Assembly (NCBI GenBank): GCA_011799875.1
Contig: CM022298.1
Span: 491,949,180 to 492,013,179, forward strand
Direction of reading: 5' to 3'
Origin: Thinopyrum elongatum
Lineage: Eukaryota; Streptophyta; Magnoliopsida; Poales; Poaceae
Length of the DNA: 64,000 nt
Shown here: in pieces, positions 21,103-30,680 of the stretch
How the letters are laid out: every line of letters begins with the position of its first letter
Numbering within the stretch: the first letter of the stretch is position 1
Translations under genes and position numbers: made by a program
Notes under the pieces: generated by a model
The model's input: only the letters and a program-made list of their open reading frames with translations
Databases searched by the model: none
Told to the model about the DNA's origin: nothing

Positions 21103-21679
21103 TTTTGCCTAGAAAAGGAAATGTTGCCGGGTTGAGTTTATGATGTTAACCCATCCAGTAATCAGAAAGTAAGTGTATTATGCAATGCCGATTCATATGC
21201 AGAGAATACATGCTATAAAGGATGGCATGATTAAACCGGAAGACAATCACGGGTTATACAGATTTCAAACATATACTAGCGGGTTAAAGCGGGCCTAATG
21301 GTGTTTGGCGGGTTACGGTATATCATATAAGCCGCCTGCACGGCTGCAGTTCACAGCTATCTGTAGACCTATAAGTGAAATTTTGCTAAGTACTGAACAG
21401 ACAGGTTCTGCAGATCAGTTCTACGATTTTGGATCTACAGCAGTTCAGAAAATGAAAATAAATCTTAAACCTAAGGCTACAGCAGTGGAAGAACTCGCGT
21501 ACTCAGAGGGGATTTTGTACAGAAAGAAGCACCTCTGTGATTGGAAGGGGATGCTAAAACTGCTACTGCACGATCTCAGTGTCATTTTTCAGATCAAACT
21601 ACGCGCTTTAAAGGGAAATATGAAGACCAGTGAAGAACGTCGATGAACAGCGGAAACCCTAATGCAGATCTGCTATGGG

Positions 21680-21893
21680 AAGAGGTGAGTACCTACTGAC
21701 ACTGATGAACAGCGGAGGTGAGCCGCGTTTTTCTGGTCCGTTTAGGTTGATGCAGCGGCCGGAGTTGACGTCGCTGGAGGAAGACGGCGGCGGCGGAGCT
21801 CGGGTTGCGGAGGGGTCACGAGGAGGAAGACGAAGGAGAAGAAGCCGAGGCGGGGGTAAAGAATGACAGAAAGAGCCCCCATCCCTATTTATA
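21680..21893 (-). promoter_or_regulatory. Antisense promoter and 5' leader in element Q
   Basis: On the minus strand TATAAATA (complement of 21886-21893) is followed by GGGATGGGGG. About 30 bases on begins a GC-rich, pyrimidine-rich leader. A possible 5'UTR intron runs from a GT donor near 21690 to a CTAG acceptor near 21114, 12 bases before the ATG at 21102. Element T has an almost identical arrangement (CTATAAATGGGGGTGGGGG, complement of 57774-57793) ahead of its own antisense frame. Confidence 0.6.
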
Positions 21894-22424
21894 AGGAAAT
21901 GACTAGACGGCAGGCGCAAAAATCGAGGGGGCCAAAAATGATTATGTGGCTATACAGATGCCTCGATTCTCGGGAAGCCCATTAAAGATAAGGATCCGTT
22001 GGAGATATATTGGGTCTTGTGCAGATTTAATGTGCAGGATGTCATGGCGGGTCATAATGATCCTGCTTAAATGAGCTCATGGCGGTTTATGAAGAAAGGC
22101 GCGAGAAGTCAGCACTAGTGCATTTTCATGCTTGGCTGGATTTTCATTATGGTATTGAATGATTGAGGTTTTCATACTGGATTATATTTTAATAGCCAAC
22201 ATGGCTGGATTTTTATTATGCTTATCAATAACCAGTATTATGATTGAGGTTTTCAAAAGTCGCTTCAGAGGAATGACTATTATTTCTTCATCCAAGAGTA
22301 CCGGTTCGCAACAGAGAGCATGGTTCAATATTGATATGCAAAGGCTTTCAGCAACATCATCCAGACAATGGATATGGTTTTATTTAGTCCCGAGTTGCTG
22401 CAGGCATACGACCCGACACTTGGG

Positions 22425-23385
22425 GGCTACATTATTCAAATCAAGATTACATCGAATATGGAAGTCCCATGTCACTGCAAGCATGCACCATGGCACTTGG
22501 GGGCTAATGCACAATCATTTTTAATTTGCCTCATTGAAGACCCGACCCATCACATAGTGATGAGCCGGCCCTTGGGGGCTACACATTGCTGCTCAAAGTC
22601 CACATAATCAGATCTACAAAGTCCCTGCTCATTATTTCATAATAACCCGGCACTTGGGGGCTACACATGGGAAGTACAAAATGATCAGTTTATGATTGGC
22701 AATTTACATGAACAACCCGGATTTCTCCAAAGTTGCAGCATTTATATTAAAGCAAATCTTAATCTATCACTATGTTCTCCTCTTAAGACTTGGGGGCTAC
22801 AGGTGATATGCATATAAGGGAGGAACATCTTCAAATTCTCAGTTTTGAGACGGCCAGGTATTATATTATTATTGGAGAAATTTGCAAATTTTATTTCCTC
22901 TAAAGCTATTCATAGAAAGGTTTAGAGAGCCGACTCAATGATTGGAAAGCTACATTTACAAAAGCAAGCACCAAGTCGCCATAAGATTGACCCGGCGTCT
23001 GCAACAATCATGACCCGGCATCATCTGTTTTATAACCCGACAATTTTGGCAATTATAAACCGGCAAGGTCTACATCTTCAAGCCGGTTGAAAATCAGATG
23101 AATATCTCAAGACCAACATTTTTGTCAAGTCAAAGCATTGGAAGCCGATTCAAATGGATTATTTTTCACAATGTCTTTCCACAAGAAGCCAATGTCAGCA
23201 AATTGACTATGAAGCTGGTCTATTGACCCGGACTTTCCAGAAGAAGGAAATGACAAGGATTTAAGGAAGATCAGGTGCCGGTTCAGAAAAACTTTTAAAC
23301 CGGAGCACAACCTGTCAAATATGTTCTTGTGTTTATTTTGCAGGATCAGTTTAACATGGATAAATCCAAATTAAACTGGGGCTAA
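22425..23385 (+). repeat. Array of polypurine-tract-like motifs, ending in the Q PPT
   Basis: CACTTGGGGGCTACA or close variants occur at about 22426, 22496, 22571, 22650 and 22789. The functional-position copy AACTGGGGCTAA abuts the 3' LTR at 23374-23385. More copies lie upstream near 18687, 18773 and 18842. The intervening sequence has no coding signal. The multiplicity suggests internal plus-strand priming sites or duplicated PPT ends. Confidence 0.7.
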
Positions 23386-24017
23386 TGTCGGGGATATACC
23401 CCGCGGTATGACCCGGCTTGGAGTATAACCCGCCCATATTGGGCGACTCACCAGTGACCCGGCTGTGACTTGGCGACTCACTGGTGACCCGCCCGAATCT
23501 TGACAACTCATTAAGTGACCCAGTGGGCGGGTCAGGCGAACAACAAGACTCAATGGCCCAGAATGCGGTTTTTGGGAAGGCCGACTCATGTTATGGTGGG
23601 CCGGTTTGAGAGGAAAGGTATAAGGAATATTTCCCTTACAAGGGAAGCAAGACTAGGACTCCACTTGTAATAGAGTAATCCTAATCCTGCTAGGACTAGT
23701 CATGTAAGCCGCCCCTTCAAGTTATATAAGAAGGGGCAGGGCACCCCAAGAGGGACAAGTTTTACAAGATGAAGACAGACAAGTCAATAGCTCTCGAGGG
23801 AGAGGTAGTGAAAGAGCACCCTTGTAATCATGAGCATCACCATGATCAATATCAATGAAGTAGGATGTAGGCTTTTACCTCCATAGTGAGGGGCCAAACC
23901 TGGTTAAAACCTCGCGTCTCTCGATTCCGCTCAACCCCTCTCAAGCTACCACGTAGATGCGTTGGTCTCACGACTAAGTCCTCACACTAGGACATTTGCC
24001 GTGACAAATCCACGACA
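23386..24017 (+). mobile_element. Element Q, 3' LTR
   Basis: This is 632 bp with the same termini as the 5' LTR. It is directly preceded by the purine-rich AACTGGGGCTAA and followed by CTGGG, the mutated copy of the TSD CTAGG at 12590-12594. The TATATAAGA box is at about 23723-23731. Confidence 0.92.
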
Positions 24018-25531
24018 CTGGGTATATGGTGCAAAGAGGTAAGACAAGCATGCTTCACAAGAAATATGTCAAAATCACCAAATATATGAGAGAATGCTAT
24101 GGGGGCAATCTCATTAGCAAGACTATAATCATTGTTGCACTCAATACATGGAAAATCATCTAGCATGAGAGAGGCAACACATGGAGATATATGACAAGAA
24201 GCAATAACAATCATGTGCAAAGCATGGTAATGGTTGTCATTAACCGCATGAAATGAGCAAGTATGAATCATGGGTGATGCAACATAAGCAAGCATATGAA
24301 TCAAGTCGTGCGAACTAGTGGAGCGAAGATGCAACACACTAGAGAAAATCATGGAAATCATGTCATGTGAGCAAATAGTATGTAGAGACAATGTACATGA
24401 CATATCGCAAGCACGAGCACAAAGCAAGTTCATAGTATCATCATAGGAATGGGTCATAAGGGCAACTTGGCAATAACAAGCAGTATCTCCACCAAGCTTG
24501 TAAATACACATACAAGTACTAGAATCATGGATCATGTGAAATGCAAAGCATGGGTGACCAAAGCATGTCGTCCGAATTGAAATGAGCATATCATGCAATG
24601 TGAACATGGCAAGATGGGCATAGAATATGTAATGGACAATAACCCATAACCATGTGAGGGCCATGTAGAATAGATGCGCGAAGCCTTTGCGTGAAGAGAG
24701 CGGTGGGAAAGACAATCCATGGGATCCCAAGTCATCATTGCTCTCTATAGCTCGTTTTGTTAACTCATGGGATTGCGAGGTTGACAAGTATTCATGGGTA
24801 CCTACACAAAAGAGACACAAACCAAAGAAATTGTGTGCGTGGTAAATGTACACATCATCCATCATGATGTGTATGTTCACGTGTGAGTTAGCACAAGATA
24901 AGCATCGCTCAAAGAAATTTGATGCATGGTATAAGAACATGTCATCCATCATGAAAGAATAGTTATTGTGTATAACATGATGGGGACACAAATTGAGAAT
25001 GCAAGTATATGGCACATCAATAGCATGTTTATTCATGGGGAGCATATTTTGCACACAATTATTGGAATCATGCAATGGATGGGATGGATCAAAATCTCCT
25101 AAAATGTATGAGGAAACTATGGGGGTCTCCTCATGAGCAATATCAGAAACATCATATGGAGAAAATGGACAACATCCAAAACAATGCATATCCGAAGCTA
25201 GGTGGTCATGGCATGACATATGATGGGTATGATGGAAAGGAAGCATATCAATATCATCACAAGAAAAACAAATGCCAATAACCATGGGCTTGTCATCTAT
25301 GCCATAAGTGCAAATTGGGTTTATTTTAATGGCATATGCATAGTCACTACGATGAGATTGCAAATAAGACATATGGTTGATCTCATGCATAGCATATGAG
25401 AAGTAAAGCGGATTGTCAAACATGATGTGACCTAAAGAATTATCACAAGAAATCCTATGCAACATGGCATCACAACTAATAGACTCCACATGGCAATCAT
25501 CATACTCATCATAAATGGGTAAATCATCTCA
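24018..25531 (-). pseudogene. Element R Cys/His/Met-rich reading frame, proximal part
   Basis: From TGA 25529-25531 (end of gag, same frame) the frame stays open for about 500 codons to the Q insertion at 24018, then continues at 12594. It is dominated by Cys, His, Met, Asp and aromatic residues (e.g. MLHRISCDNSLGHIMFDNPL, HHTHHMSCHDHLASDMHCFG). Two tandem-like copies of a phrase occur: FMMDDMFLYHASNFFERCL and IMMDDVYIYHAHNFFGLCL; a third is in the distal part. A hydrophobic stretch lies at about 24590-24680. No protease, RT or integrase motif is present. The long conservation of an open frame in a decayed element suggests past coding, but the role is unknown. An alternative is a compositional open frame from ATG/CAT-rich DNA. 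Confidence 0.6.
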
Positions 25532-27382
25532 TGGTGAAGTCGCACTAGCATGAAGCATGGTAATAGGTTGATCAACATCATGCAAGCAATCAATGTTAAG
25601 AATGTCCACTAGTGGGACTAGAGCATCACCTTCACCTATGTTACCTTGTTCATTCCACTCAAGTGGTGTTGGTGAGGTGGGAAAGACCAAATGGTGGTCA
25701 TCATCATGAACTTGATGGAACCATGTGGGGGGTGCATCATAATCCACCATGGCCATCGTCCGGTCCAAAGGGAGGACGTAGTCATCGCGAATCGAGGCGT
25801 CATCATATATGGGACCTAGCACCAAATGAGAAGACATAATAGAGGTAGAGGTTAAGTCATTAGAAATCGAAGTGGCCTCACATGCCCTATCAACTATCAC
25901 ACTCTCTCTATGTGGTGTCTCACTCACTCCCTCAAGGTAGGTGCACTCAAACTCACATATGGTGGAGTCACTCATCTCACTCAAGTGGTGGGGGTTGTGG
26001 CTCTCCTCAGATGGGAATTGGGGCAGCACATCATATATGGGGCTAGTGGTGAAGTCACTCTCACTCTCAATATGGTGGCACAAGTCACTCAAGTCATCAT
26101 ACGTCATCGTGGTCGAAGGGAGAATCCCATGCTCAACCATCTCGTCACCGTCACCGTGGATGAAGGCCGAAGATGGCACATCATCACTCTCGCCTCCTAA
26201 GATGGAAGCATCATCCTTGCTCGCCACCTGGTCGCTCGCCTCCAAAGCTTGTTCCTTGAAGATCTCCATAGTCGTACTCATCGCCGCACCATCTTGAAAA
26301 AGAGTCAAAGTAGACTCGGCATCATCAATGCCACAAAGAGGGATGGCGGTGGAGTCGAACTTGGGAGCGTCGTCTTGGAGCTCGTTGGGCTTGGACATCT
26401 TGGTGGTACTATCCTCATGCTCGTTGTCATGGAGCTTGGTCGTCGAGAAGTGTGCTTGGGGTGGAGAAGCCTTGGCCTTGATGAGTTCTTGTTCCGCCTT
26501 GAGAGCACCAATGTAGTTGTCGTCGAGGGACTTGTAGTTCTCGAGGAAGATAATCTTGGAGATGTCATTGTGCAATCCCATCATGAAGTGGAACTTCATC
26601 GAAATGGGGTCATCCACGCCGACTCGTCGCAAGGCATTCTTCATCTCCTTGAAGTACGCATCGATGGACTTGGATCCTTGGATGGTGTTCTCCAATTGGC
26701 GTAGAAGTTGTTCCGTGTAGGTGGGAGGCACGAACTCTCGCCGCATAGCTCTCTTCGTCTTGGGCCAACTCATGTCGTAGCTCTCCGATGGTATGTGAAG
26801 CCACCATGTCGATGCGTAGTCGTGGAAGTTCCTTGTGGCGCACTTCACTTGATCTTCGGAAGGGACTTGATGTAGCTTGAGGTAGGCGTCCATCAAGCGC
26901 TCTCACTCGAGATACTCCTCAGGTTCTTGAGTCCCATAGAAAGGAATCGTGTGGTCGGTGTCGAGGTCGTAGTAGCTCGTGGAAGTCACGGACTTGAGCT
27001 TGGGGAGCTTCTCTTGAGTGTAGTCTTGAGGTGCTTGTTGGCGAAGATGTCGTATGTCCGTAGGTGACGATGCCTTGAAGTCGCTTGGCGAATATGCCAA
27101 GGGAGATGGTGAAGTCGTTGAGCGGTTGTTGGTGTTGAGCTCTCGACATTCATGTTCTTGTCGGTGGTGGTGTCGATGCCGATGTGATCTTGCCGGAGAT
27201 GGTAGCTCGGAAGCATGTGCACTTGAGCGTCTTCTCGAAGATGAGGAAGACTTCTTGTAGGCCTTGATGAGGGCTTGGATCTCCTCCATTTGAGCATCCA
27301 TCTTGGCGTCCAAGTTGTTTTTCGTGGCATCGAACTCGTCGTTGTTGTTGTAGACCGAAGGAGGTGTGCTTTGCCTATCCAT
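25529..27382 (-). pseudogene. Element R gag
   Basis: The best start is MDRQSTPPSVYNNN at 27382. A Ser/Arg/His-rich N-terminal region precedes a Retrotrans_gag-like core: FHDYASTWWLHIPSESYDMS, then REFVPPTYTEQLLRQLEN, then GSKSIDAYFKEMKNALRRVG. One in-frame TGA (26903-26905) splits the frame, which otherwise runs on unchanged; a second TGA at 25529 separates it from the Cys/His/Met-rich frame. Gag would form the particle in which the element's RNA is copied. The acidic C-terminal third has no obvious zinc knuckle. Confidence 0.75.
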
Positions 27383-29418
27383 CACAAGACTCGAGCAAAA
27401 GTGAGTAGGAAATGAGATAAACAATACCAAGCTACCTTTTCCCAAAGTTGAGGATGTATCCCGTTTCACTCAATGTGGAATGAAAGAATAGTGGAATTGG
27501 TACCGGACTTGCTCACTCACACCTACAAACTAAAGCTTATGGAGTAGCTTGGTTAGGATAGTGGCACAAAAATTTGATGCAAAATGTTAGCAAGAGTCAA
27601 TAATGTTAAAAGAGATTCACAAATTCGCAAGTGTAACAAGTAGACCAATAGCAAAGAATGGCACACGGAAACACACACACATATAGATAAATGGGGTCGT
27701 GCAACCAAGGAATGAGCAAAAAATGTGGAATCCACGGAAAACGCTCATGTTGCACAACTCAAGAGAGACGCTAGCACGATTGCTCTATCGGCGGATACGA
27801 CACTTGTGCACAACCTATAGGATGCAAAATGTATCAACTTCTATCCCAAGCATGCTATGTATGTATGGTTCCCGGTGTTCCTTTCAAGATGATCCAAGAT
27901 GATCGGATATGAAAATCTTTATGCAATGTGGCGATGCTATGGCTATTGCTTACAAGCTCTTTGTTCACTCTTTTGCTTAAAAGCTTATTCTTTTTCTTTT
28001 TTTTGATATGGCCACAATGCGAAATGCACAAACCCTGATAGCAATTGTGTATATGCGGTAACAATCTTGTGACATAAGGGATGGTACTATGATACCAAGA
28101 TGATACCAATATGATATGGTATGTATGCAATGGAAGGTGTAGATCAATGATCACTAATGTGCACAAGTAACATTGCCGGCAATACTCCATGGCTAGTCTC
28201 GATAGGCAAGTGACGCAAAATGGGCTAGGGGTTAAAAATGCAATGGCAAGAATGAATGTACAATGAGATAGCACGATACCAAGATGATATAGAGGGTACC
28301 GTCAATGGCGATGATGAGTGGCGGTGTTCTTGATGTAGATACCAAGATGATGTAGACCCGTCCCTAATTAGCCGAAACACCTTAGGAAACGGAAAAACCA
28401 CAAACTCAAACTCTCGAATGTCAAATGTCAAATGGGGGTAGCGGAATGCGGTGGTGGTTTTGCATTCGGGAATGCGGAAGTGGAATGATGGGTTATGCGA
28501 GTCGAAGTTGAACTTGTTGTCCCTAAGTAGCCGAAACACCTTAGGAGACACAAGCCACAACTCAAACAAGCTCAAACAAAATTGGGTTAAGTTGGGTTGT
28601 CGGAAGTGTATGGTGGGTAAGGTTATGCAGAAGTTATGGTGGTGTTTAATGAAGAAGTAACCATCCCTAAGTAGCCGAAACACCTTAGGAGACTCGAATC
28701 ACTACTCAATCAACCACTAAAGCTACGAGGATCCAAATGGGATAGGTTGCGGAAGTCGATGGTGGTATAGCGGATGATGTGGATAAAGCCCTAGGCAAAG
28801 ATGCCAAAGTTCCAAAAATTTGATGGAGTCAAATGATGTTGGAGGTATTTTTGTGGTATGGGGGATGTCAAGAGGTTCAAAACGAGCTAAAGAACATCAA
28901 AATCTGAGTCTGGATGAATTAGTTACGGGCGAAACAAAAAATCAGCCGAAGTTGATATCTACAGGTCTCGGACGTCCGAGGATTGTCGGACTTCCGAGGG
29001 CTGGAGCACGGGACGGACGTCCGGAAGAGACCGGAAATCCGAGGTTTTGGTACTAGATCGGGGGTGTCGGACGTCCGGTGGTTCCGGCGGCTCGGACGTC
29101 CAAGAAAACGTCGGTCGTCCAGTGGGTCTGGGTCAACTCAAGATCCAAGTTTCGGGACGCGATTTTGGGCGGAAAATGATGATTTTGGGGTCAAAATTGA
29201 CGAGATTTCGTGGATGAAAAGTGGGGAAACTTGGGGAGATGGTAGATCCACTCGAAAACAAGCAAATCCATGGATCAAAATCAACAAAACATCATCAAAC
29301 CAACAAATCACAAAAAAAATTGGGGCTATTTTTGGTGGGGATTTTTGAAATTTAGGACGAAATCAAGCAAAACAAGGCTAGAAAACGGTGGGAGGGACTC
29401 CAAATACATGATCAACGT
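27383..29418 (-). other. Element R 5' leader with internal repeats
   Basis: About 2 kb between PBS and gag with no convincing gene. It holds three copies of TCCCTAAGTAGCCGAAACAC followed by CTTAGGA (28362, 28520, 28664) and several GATACCAAGATGAT phrases (about 28090-28350). A cluster of CGGACGTCCGA palindromes (28967-29110) matches the motif in R's LTRs. A long leader is usual in large gypsy elements and may hold packaging signals. Confidence 0.6.
28967..29115. repeat. CGGACGTCCG palindromes in the R leader
   Basis: CTCGGACGTCCGAG (28967-28980) is a perfect 14-base palindrome. Further copies or near copies follow (GACGGACGTCCGG, GTCGGACGTCCGG, CTCGGACGTCC). The same core is scattered through both R LTRs. 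Confidence 0.75.
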
Positions 29419-29432
29419 GGCTCATGATACCA
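29419..29432 (-). other. Primer-binding site of element R
   Basis: On the minus strand, two bases inside the 5' LTR, the sequence is TGGTATCATGAGCC. This closely resembles the initiator-Met tRNA primer site TGGTATCAGAGC used by many plant LTR elements, with a one-base difference in the middle. Confidence 0.75.
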
Positions 29433-29434
29433 TA

Positions 29435-30475
29435 TGATACGAGGCTAACCCAGTATAGGCAAATCTTTCACGATTTGAGTGGATTCCCTCGAAGAACACG
29501 AACAACACGGGGAAGAACGGAGAGAAATCACAAGGGGAAACACTCAAGAACAAGTCCAATCACACATCCACTAGACAATCAAACACACAAGATCCACAAG
29601 GTACATGAACAACAAAAGGAAAGATACAAGGTAAAGTTCATCTCCATGAGGAGGTCTTGATGATATCCTAGACGGATCTTCCCGTGAGGGGCCTTGAATC
29701 CAAGATGGATCTTCTCCGTAGAGGCCGCGGTCTCTCTCGGTGGAGTAGATCTGGATGGATGAGCAAAGCTCTATCTCAAATGAGCTACTACTTTGCTAAC
29801 CCTAGAAAGGAGAAAGGGGAGTTCTATTTATAGTCTAAGCCACGAAGGGGCAAGTGGGAGAGGGATACAAGGCCAAAGGCCCGCGGCTGCACACAGGCAG
29901 TTACCGGACGTCCGGTCGGTGTCGGACGTCCGACGGCTCGAGGGGGACCGGTCGTCTGGCGCGCATTGGAAGTCCGACGTTTCTTCTGTGGACAGGTGGC
30001 GTTGGATATCCGGTGTACGTCGGTCGTCCGGAGGCTGGGACTTGTCGATCATCCGAAGGTTGTTGGTCGTCCGGCCGCTGTAGATCTCCTGGCTGGTCCG
30101 GGCGTGGTCGCGTTGGACGTCTGGTGGACGTCGATCGTCCGGGCGTTGTAGAGTGTCGGACGTCCGGTGGCACGTCGGACGTCCGGCCGCTGTAGACTCC
30201 GCAGCTCCGTCTTCTTCTGTCTTCGCTTCCACGCTTCCCTCGCGGATGTTGTAGGTGTACCTTGGCGCTTGCACTCCCCCTCGTCATCTGTGAAGCTCCG
30301 GCAATACCTATGCATGCACACGAGGTGAATGTCAAGTAGTATACCATCCTCGAAGGGGTCAAGTGAGCACGTGTAAAGGAGATGATTCGCCTTTATGTAT
30401 GTGAAGTAGAGGTCACACGTGTCACTTGCCAAACGGACTCTTGACATGGTGATGTTCGTAGGATGCTCTGCATAA
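29435..30475 (-). mobile_element. Element R, 5' LTR (minus strand)
   Basis: This is 1041 bp, TGATACGAGG...GCATAA; the canonical CA end present in the other LTR has become AA. It is flanked outside by GAACC (30476-30480), identical to 10369-10373. Most differences from the 3' LTR are C/T or G/A changes, as expected for methylated plant repeats. Perfect palindromes ACCGGACGTCCGGT (29903-29916) and GTCGGACGTCCGAC (29921-29934) lie in it. The minus-strand TATAAATAG box is at about 29825-29833. Confidence 0.9.
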
Positions 30476-30592
30476 GAACCTGGGTAAACTCGTGTCTCTC
30501 GTCCCGTTCAACCCCTTTGAGTTAACCAACGTTGCGATGTCTCCACGTTCAAGTCCTTTTGCTAGGACATCTGCCATGACAAAACCACGACA
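30476..30592 (+). mobile_element. Element P, 5' LTR, right part
   Basis: GAACCTGGGTAAACTCGTG... to ...AACCACGACA completes the LTR begun at 9931. With one GAACC removed the LTR is about 555 bp. It ends directly at a PBS identical to Q's. Confidence 0.85.
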
Positions 30593-30612
30593 ATTGGCGC
30601 CCACCGTGGGGC
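30593..30612 (+). other. Primer-binding site of element P
   Basis: ATTGGCGCCCACCGTGGGGC follows the LTR end ACGACA, as in element Q (13227-13246). Confidence 0.75.
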
Positions 30613-30680
30613 CAGAGCACGGTGGTTTTGAGTTCTTAAAGGGCAACTTCCCAGGGATCGAGGGATACTCCGTTGGCAGC

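Noticed and set aside
12595..24017. Two separate solo LTRs instead of one element Q
   Set aside because: A PBS follows the first and a purine tract precedes the second, gag and integrase lie between, and the outer flanks form one TSD.
25612..27260. Plus-strand open frames opposite R gag
   Set aside because: Shadow frames of the minus-strand gag; no domain or start context.
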